NCBI RefSeq assembly: GCF_018446385.1
Contig: NC_055988.1
Location: 166,554,837 to 166,618,836, forward strand
Direction of reading: 5' to 3'
Source: Zingiber officinale
Lineage: Eukaryota > Streptophyta > Magnoliopsida > Zingiberales > Zingiberaceae
Length of the DNA: 64,000 nt
A program made the position numbers and the translations under genes. Under the pieces are notes generated by a model. The model was not told where the DNA came from, did not search any database, and saw only the letters and a program-made list of their open reading frames with translations. This document shows positions 58,451 through 64,000 of this stretch, piece after piece. Every line of letters starts with the position of its first letter. Position 1 is the first letter of the stretch.

Positions 58451-60659
58451 AACTTAACTCGACTTTGTTACTTTATTAAAAAAAAAAAAATCTTAAACAA
58501 TACAAAGTTTAATTTAACTTGACTCATTTACAATCCTATCCGTTTCGCTAGTTTAATTTGAAGAACATGGTTTAAGCAAAAAAAAGAACGTAAACTCTTG
58601 GATCGAAGGAAGATACCCACTCAAAATAGAGCCCTAACGTAGGGGTCTTCGACGGTGAGAATATGAGAAAGGAACTGGAGAGAAGAGACAGAGACAACAG
58701 GTAGAGATAAAGAAAAGAGCGAAGAGGGAGAAGAAAGAGAACTCTCTCTTTGTTTCCTTTTTTTTTTAATTGATTAAATAAAATTTTTAATCTCCAAAAC
58801 TGAAATTTTTCAAGAGAAAAGTGAGACATACAGGAGAGGAAGGGAAGAGTAAAGAGGAAGAAGAAAGAGAGCTTTCTCTCCCTATTTTTCTCTTTTTTCA
58901 ACCAATTAAATAAATTATTTAATTTCAAAGACTAAAATTTCTTAAAAGGATTCGAGTTGATAAAAAAACAAGAATAATTAGGTCAGATAACATGATCAGT
59001 TTTACATAAATTTTTTATTGGCAGCAAGGGTAAATCAGACAGTTAACATTATCAAATCCGTTATCTATTAAGGAGAAAAATTCTTATTAATACATCGCAG
59101 CTAAATCTCGAATTCTAAATCTTTGATCTATCACTAGAAAACTTAATCATGACACCATATTCCAAGGACGATTTAAGTTGATGAAATAGTCTGAGCATGT
59201 GGTTATCTGTATTTATGTCAAATTTCAAGTCGACAATGAAGTTTCAGAAAATTATTTAATTTTCATTATTAGAAATTACAAGCCAACCAGATCTATTTAC
59301 TGTGTCAATCAATTTGAATAATTTATGTGTCATGATAGATCTAATAGTTCTTTAATTAATTTTCAAGGGTAAATCAAAATATAATCCCACGATTAGATGA
59401 TTTATCAACATAGAAGATATTAGTTAACCCACACTTCCACAATTGCATACGAACATAGGATATAGATAAAAAAAACCAACTAATTTAGCATTATTTGTGA
59501 CGACTTATTGGAAGAGATACAAAAATAGGTTTTCAAAAGGATGACTATTTACATAAGTTTATGAAAAAGTAATTACTTGTTTTCACGGGATGCTAGTTGA
59601 CTAGAGGATGATAGACTTATTATAATAAGAAAAGGGATCAATTCCCGATGACTGCATGTCTTCAGGAAAAAAAATTCTTCCACCTCTAACTAATTTGGCA
59701 GTTAGTTATAAGTTGACGCGTTGATTTATCTCCCTTTACATAATTTAAAAATAAGCTGTGAGAGATATCTAGAGTGAGCATAATCACTTTTATTGCTAGA
59801 GCAATTACTTTTGATTTAACAATCAAGAAGAAAGAATTATCGACATCTGATAAGGAATCCATGATTTACTCTCCAAACCTCGCAAGATTTCCTTCAATCT
59901 AATTGGTAGATTTGTGTTTTCATATCTACCCTAATCTGCTATGAAAACCTTTCATCTCCCGATTTCTCAAACTATAACTACAATCAATGTCACCAAAATG
60001 CAAAAGAAAATTTTAAAAACTTTTTTTATGACATAGTAGTTGAATAGGAAAACGGAAAATATGATATCAACAAATATGGAAGAAGAGTATGATGAAATGT
60101 AGAAATTATCTGTCTTGCAAGCTGAAGACCTTCGATTTTAATTAAATCCTTGAATTGAAATTACTACCGAACCAAACCGAATTGGTCCACATTTTGTTAG
60201 GCTTCCAAAACTTCCAATAACATTCAAATAACCTCTTTCCAAAAGTCTTCGCTATTAGATTTATTACACATTGATTTTTTATAATTTTTTTTTATTTAGT
60301 TTACTCTTTCATACTCAAAATCCGTCCCTGGGATTTCAGATCTAGAGAACTTTTTAAATATGTTTATAAATAGAAAGAGACGATATTACTTATGATTTAA
60401 TTAAGAAAAAATAATTTAGACGGTGATCTAAATTTATAGTTTTCATTATCTATAAGCTCATAAAAATTATTTCAAAGATTTTTTAAAATCATTAGAAAAA
60501 AGTGCAAATCGTGTTTTTTAATTTTGGTTATTCATAAATATTTTCATAAATAAATAAACAAATAGTGATTTTCAATTCATTTTCTTTTAATAATTTGTGA
60601 TGCACAAAATTCCTAGAGATTTATGGACCAACGCAAACATAAAAGATGAATTTTTTATT
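58451..60659. other. AT-rich intergenic DNA with a small tandem duplication
   Basis: At about 58705-58950 a segment of about 120 bp containing GAGGGAGAAGAAAGAGA and a T-rich run is present twice, diverged; the 118-residue frame on the minus strand comes from it and has no domain. Nothing else recognised. Confidence 0.55.
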
Positions 60660-61340
60660 ATATAATAATAATAATAAATAAATAAATAAGGACGGACGAT
60701 AAGTGCTGCGACCGGAACACCCAATGCCACGTGAGCCGCGCGTGGGCCCGGAGGCGGATAAGGAGGTGTTGCACTTTTCCGCGCCGGTCTCGCACTCCTC
60801 ACCACGAACGCCGGCCCGCTTCGGCCTACCTTCGCTATGCGGACGTTCTCACAGATGGACGACCTCGCGCCAGCGTGCTCCCTGCCTCCTCCTCGAATCT
60901 CGGCCGTTCGCTTCCATCATCGACGACCTTGATTCCCGAACTGAACGGAGGATCCGTCCCCGCACGTCAACAAATACGCGTCGCCCCCGCAGGGAGACGC
61001 CTCGACCGGCGCGGTAGCTCGTGTTCATGTGGCCAGATTTGAGCCAACTCCACAGTCCCAAAAGCGATCTCCTCCACTGCCTTTATACCACGTGTCACGC
61101 CGACCTTCCTTTTTCGTCCCCATATAAGCTTACCTTCTAAAAGACCACCCTACATGTATCCAAATCGTAATTGGTGAATCCATGTCGAGCCCACCAACGC
61201 TCAAGCAGGAGTCGGAATGGAGTACGGCACAGCTAAGTACGCGTAGCGTGTTCTTATTTCGTGTAGAACTATCGAGTTCTTCCCTCCTTTATATTTTATA
61301 CATTTTTTTTAATTTTTGGAAATAAATAAAATTAATTCAA
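60660..61340 (+). promoter_or_regulatory. Probable promoter of the LHY-like gene
   Basis: After an (ATA)n/(AATA)n microsatellite at 60663-60690 the DNA turns GC-rich. Two perfect G-boxes CACGTG lie at 60728-60733 and 61089-61094; G-boxes are known light- and clock-responsive sites in LHY/CCA1 promoters. I saw no clear evening element. The overlapping GC-rich open frames at 60703-61061 are judged non-coding. Confidence 0.5.
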
Positions 61341-61762
61341 AGAAGCCCACAAGAAATGGTAGTGGCTGTGATTCCTCCGTGAGCGAGTGAAACCGAACTG
61401 GGCTTCGCCCTCTTCCTCCTCCGCCAATCTGCTCGATCGGAGCCTCTGCGATCGCCATTGTCGGCGGAAGACGAGTTCAGCATCTGGCTCTCGCCGAGGA
61501 ATTCCAGCTTCGAGCAATCCGTGTGAAGCATAGCCGGATTTGGGGACGATTCGTTGGCGTTCTTCGCCCGGCGCGGTGGCTTCCTGAGGTGAGTCGCAGG
61601 CGATTGGATTCAGTTTTCAATAATCGAATCTGAGATATTTCGGATTTTTCCCCCCTCGTTTAGTGATGTAGATTTGTTGATGTATGAGGTATTTTGGGGA
61701 GGATGGAGGATTTGATGGTCGATTTGGTGATTCAATTCCTCTGGAAGATTTAGGTTCTAAAA
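61341..61762 (+). other. 5' leader of the LHY-like gene with short intron and upstream ATGs
   Basis: A leader exon likely ends at 61589 (CCTGAG|GTGAGT) and a 74-bp intron ends with TCGTTTAG at 61663. Upstream ATGs occur at 61666 (followed directly by TAG), 61680 (12 codons with stop), 61684 (overlaps the main start in another frame), and 61703 and 61715 (one frame, stop at 61753, ten bases before the main ATG). The transcript structure is inferred from splice-site appearance. Confidence 0.55.
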
Positions 61763-63533
61763 ATGGAGGAACAACAATCTCCCAGAGAAGAGTTGGTCGT
61801 AAAGGTGGTGCTGCTTATGGATCGGTTCCGTTTTTGTGGATTGTTCTTAGATGTTCTTCGTTCTTTGTCTGACTTGTTGTGGTTGGGTTGCAGGTGAGGA
61901 AGCCGTATACTATTACGAAGCAGAGGGAGAAGTGGACGGAGGAGGAACACAACAGCTTCCTTGAAGCTCTGAAGCTGTATGGGAGGGCATGGCAACGAAT
62001 AGAAGGTTTGTGTTGTTGCTAATTGACTGAAGTTAGAAGTCTCTGTTATTTAGTGGATTAATTAATATCAGTTCAATACTATAAATTTCCTGTTCCTGTT
62101 TGGGTTATGTTTGTCACACAATATGCTTGGAGATGCCTTTTTGTCTGATATGGCCTTCCTAAAAGGTATGGTGTCATCAGCTTCAAAGCACAAGTAGCCA
62201 TAAATATTCTAGAGGATGATCTCTAGAATTAGTTGGGCAAAACCCAGAGACCTGAATTATGCAAAATCTAAAAGACATGTCTTACATGGTTTCTATATAT
62301 CTAAGTGAAGATTTAGCTTACTTCATGGAAGAAGATGAGATCTTAACTATGGGTAACATCTCATCTAACTAATCTCCTCGCAAACAATTAATTAATAATT
62401 TGATTTGTTTTTTCCTTTATTTATTGTATTACTGGTAGAAATCAGCATCTTTTCGGTGCACTTTTCCTGTTTCTTTTTTCCCCTTCAACTCCTCCTTTCT
62501 TCTTCCCTCATATTGGTCATCCAAGTAGACAAGGCATTTATATAATTACCATGACTTGAATTCTGTGCAATTAGTTAAGGTTTAATAGTAAATTATATTA
62601 AAAAAACCTATCACTTTCAACAAATTCATTCCCATATTCTAATTTTAACAAATCTGTTCCTAAACTATTTGAATTATTAACAACTTTGTTCCACCATTAT
62701 AGTTGACACTAATTTTTAGGTGATGGCTTTAGTGCCTTTGGTGTGGTCAAATTACTGACTTCCTCAGGTGTAATGGAGCCAAGTCAGAGCCGTGCTTGGC
62801 TGTGTCGAAGTTCAATCTCTTTGAGCTCAAGTAGAGATATTTTATCTTCCAATTCAATTATAATATTAATTTAATAAATCAGAAACATATTAATTTCTTA
62901 AAGTTTTTTTTACATATTATAAGTTATTTAAATTTATAAAAAAATAACAAAGTAATATATTGCTTTTTTGTATTTGAATAACATATAAATAAATAAAAAT
63001 ATAGTTATACAAGTTAAAAAAAATAAGTTTATTGATAAATTATTCATTAATAGTAACAAGTCAAGCTCACTAATATAGTTTGTTTCATTTTTCATATGTT
63101 ATATGCTAATGAATAAATATAAATGAGCTCTTATAGAGCTGAACTTAAGTTTACTCATGAATGGCTTAGACAATCGATCATTTTTAGTTGCATATGACAT
63201 GACAATTATTTCTAAGTAAATCAAATTATCATATTTATGGTAGGGTATAATTGCTAAAATAAAATTAAATAGGTTGTAACATATTTGTTAACATTGCAAG
63301 ATGGAGAATAATTGTAAAGGTTGGGTATTTTTAGTGAAGTTTAATATACATATAAGCAGTCTATTTCCAATATTTGACTATTTTATTGAAGTCTAGTTAG
63401 TACATTTGTAGTTTGCTCAAGCACGATGTGTTTGTCAAATTTTATGGTTCAATTCCTGATTCCTGTTACAGATCACATTGGTACAAAGACTGCAGTACAG
63501 ATTAGAAGTCATGCGCAGAAATTCTTCACCAAG
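61763..63533 (+). CDS. LHY: LHY/CCA1-type circadian MYB transcription factor, 5' part
   Basis: Three coding exons, 61763-61804, 61894-62005 and 63472-63533, splice in phase with GT-AG borders and the gene continues past the window. The 72 residues encoded here start [14 protein letters not shown] and contain the single MYB repeat: [18 protein letters not shown], then [20 protein letters not shown] and [14 protein letters not shown]. The SHAQKFF signature with HIGTKT in front distinguishes LHY/CCA1 from REVEILLE relatives, which usually have HVGSKT/SHAQKFFSK. The protein binds evening elements as a morning repressor in the plant clock. Intron 2 here is 1466 bp. The start codon was chosen because the next residues match the EELLAK-like lead of LHY. 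Regulation by light is plausible given two upstream G-boxes. A REVEILLE1 relative is the main alternative. Confidence 0.88.
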
Positions 63534-64000
63534 GTAAATGCTCTTACGAAATCACTTTCCAACATCTTTTAGAGTAGAGTTCAGAGTGATTTGTCATGGA
63601 AATACTGCAAGTTGTAACGGGTTCAGTGTCATTGACTGATTCTATCCTAGAGTGGTATTTGTGAAAAAGGGTATTCCATGGTTTGTATGCAATTGCAACT
63701 AGGTCAACGCGAGAGTCGTGAGTCGTGAATCGTAGAACCTAGGTCGTGTGAACTACCTAGGACTCAAACTGGAATACTCTAACAAATCTTCTCCACCTGC
63801 TTAGAGAAGAAAAGGCAGGCTAGCCATGCACATGGTTTCAACCCACGTAATCACAACACCTCAAAGTATGATCCTTGTTGATGTCGATGATTAGAAACTC
63901 TTTATGATGAATCCTCACAACCGTTTGCTGTTCTCTCTCCAACTTTTTTTTTCATCTTTGAGAAGATCCTGTTTTACGTGTGATTCTCTTGAATAAACCC
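63534..64000 (+). other. LHY: Intron sequence of the LHY-like gene to the window edge
   Basis: The donor AAG|GTAAATG starts at 63534. No further exon is seen up to 64000; the next LHY coding segment would be expected to continue LEKEA-like after the acceptor. Confidence 0.75.

Noticed and set aside
60703-61061. 103-104-residue Arg-rich frames near the LHY promoter
   Set aside because: Overlap each other in two frames and a third on the opposite strand; GC-rich promoter DNA between G-boxes explains the openness.

Overview
This 64 kb window is a piece of nuclear plant chromosome, with four recognisable host genes set in a dense mosaic of nested transposable elements. The genes have GT-AG introns, two of them in 5' leaders. 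The repeats are plant types: CACTA, Tourist/Harbinger, Mutator-like and hAT MITEs, an Au-like SINE, a TRIM, Athila-lineage Ty3-gypsy and Ty1-copia elements. The very GC-rich single-exon inhibitor gene and the style of the LTR families suggest a monocot, possibly Zingiberales. That placement is a weak inference from general appearance, not a match to a reference.

Layout. 1-970: repeats and a 21-bp GC-rich minisatellite. 970-8710: one end of a CACTA-type element, filled by an array of about 18 palindromic units and ending in its terminal repeat at 8710. 8711-20280: degraded Ty3-gypsy material, comprising a minus-strand retroelement ORF split by a 3.1 kb solo LTR, then an Athila-like ORF, polypurine tract and 3' LTR split by a 2.57 kb solo LTR. 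21918-23143: a Harbinger-type non-autonomous element carrying a GC-rich insert. 23835-29138: a RING E3 ligase gene of the MND1-interacting-protein/RF298 type, with a SINE in its intron. 30380-33944: a GOT1 Golgi transport gene with a leader intron and a Tourist-like MITE in an intron. 37805-38422: a secreted pectin methylesterase/invertase inhibitor gene. 38533-39512: a Mutator-like MITE that is essentially one long hairpin. 40015-58450: an old Ty1-copia element carrying five later insertions (TRIM, composite LTR, young gag-only TR-GAG element, hAT MITE, solo LTR), four of them with clear or near-perfect target-site duplications and the fifth in good agreement. 60660-64000: promoter, leader and first coding exons of an LHY/CCA1-type circadian MYB gene that runs off the right edge.

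The host genes are unrelated in pathway (ubiquitin ligation, ER-Golgi traffic, cell-wall inhibition, circadian clock) and show no operon-like linkage. The most unusual observations are: a 5' LTR in which about 350 bp has been replaced by sequence that starts with a bacterial-looking high-GC coding stretch; arrays of family-specific short palindromes just upstream of the TATA box in several different LTR families; the palindromic satellite inside the CACTA element; and a dense cluster of upstream ATGs before the LHY start codon.
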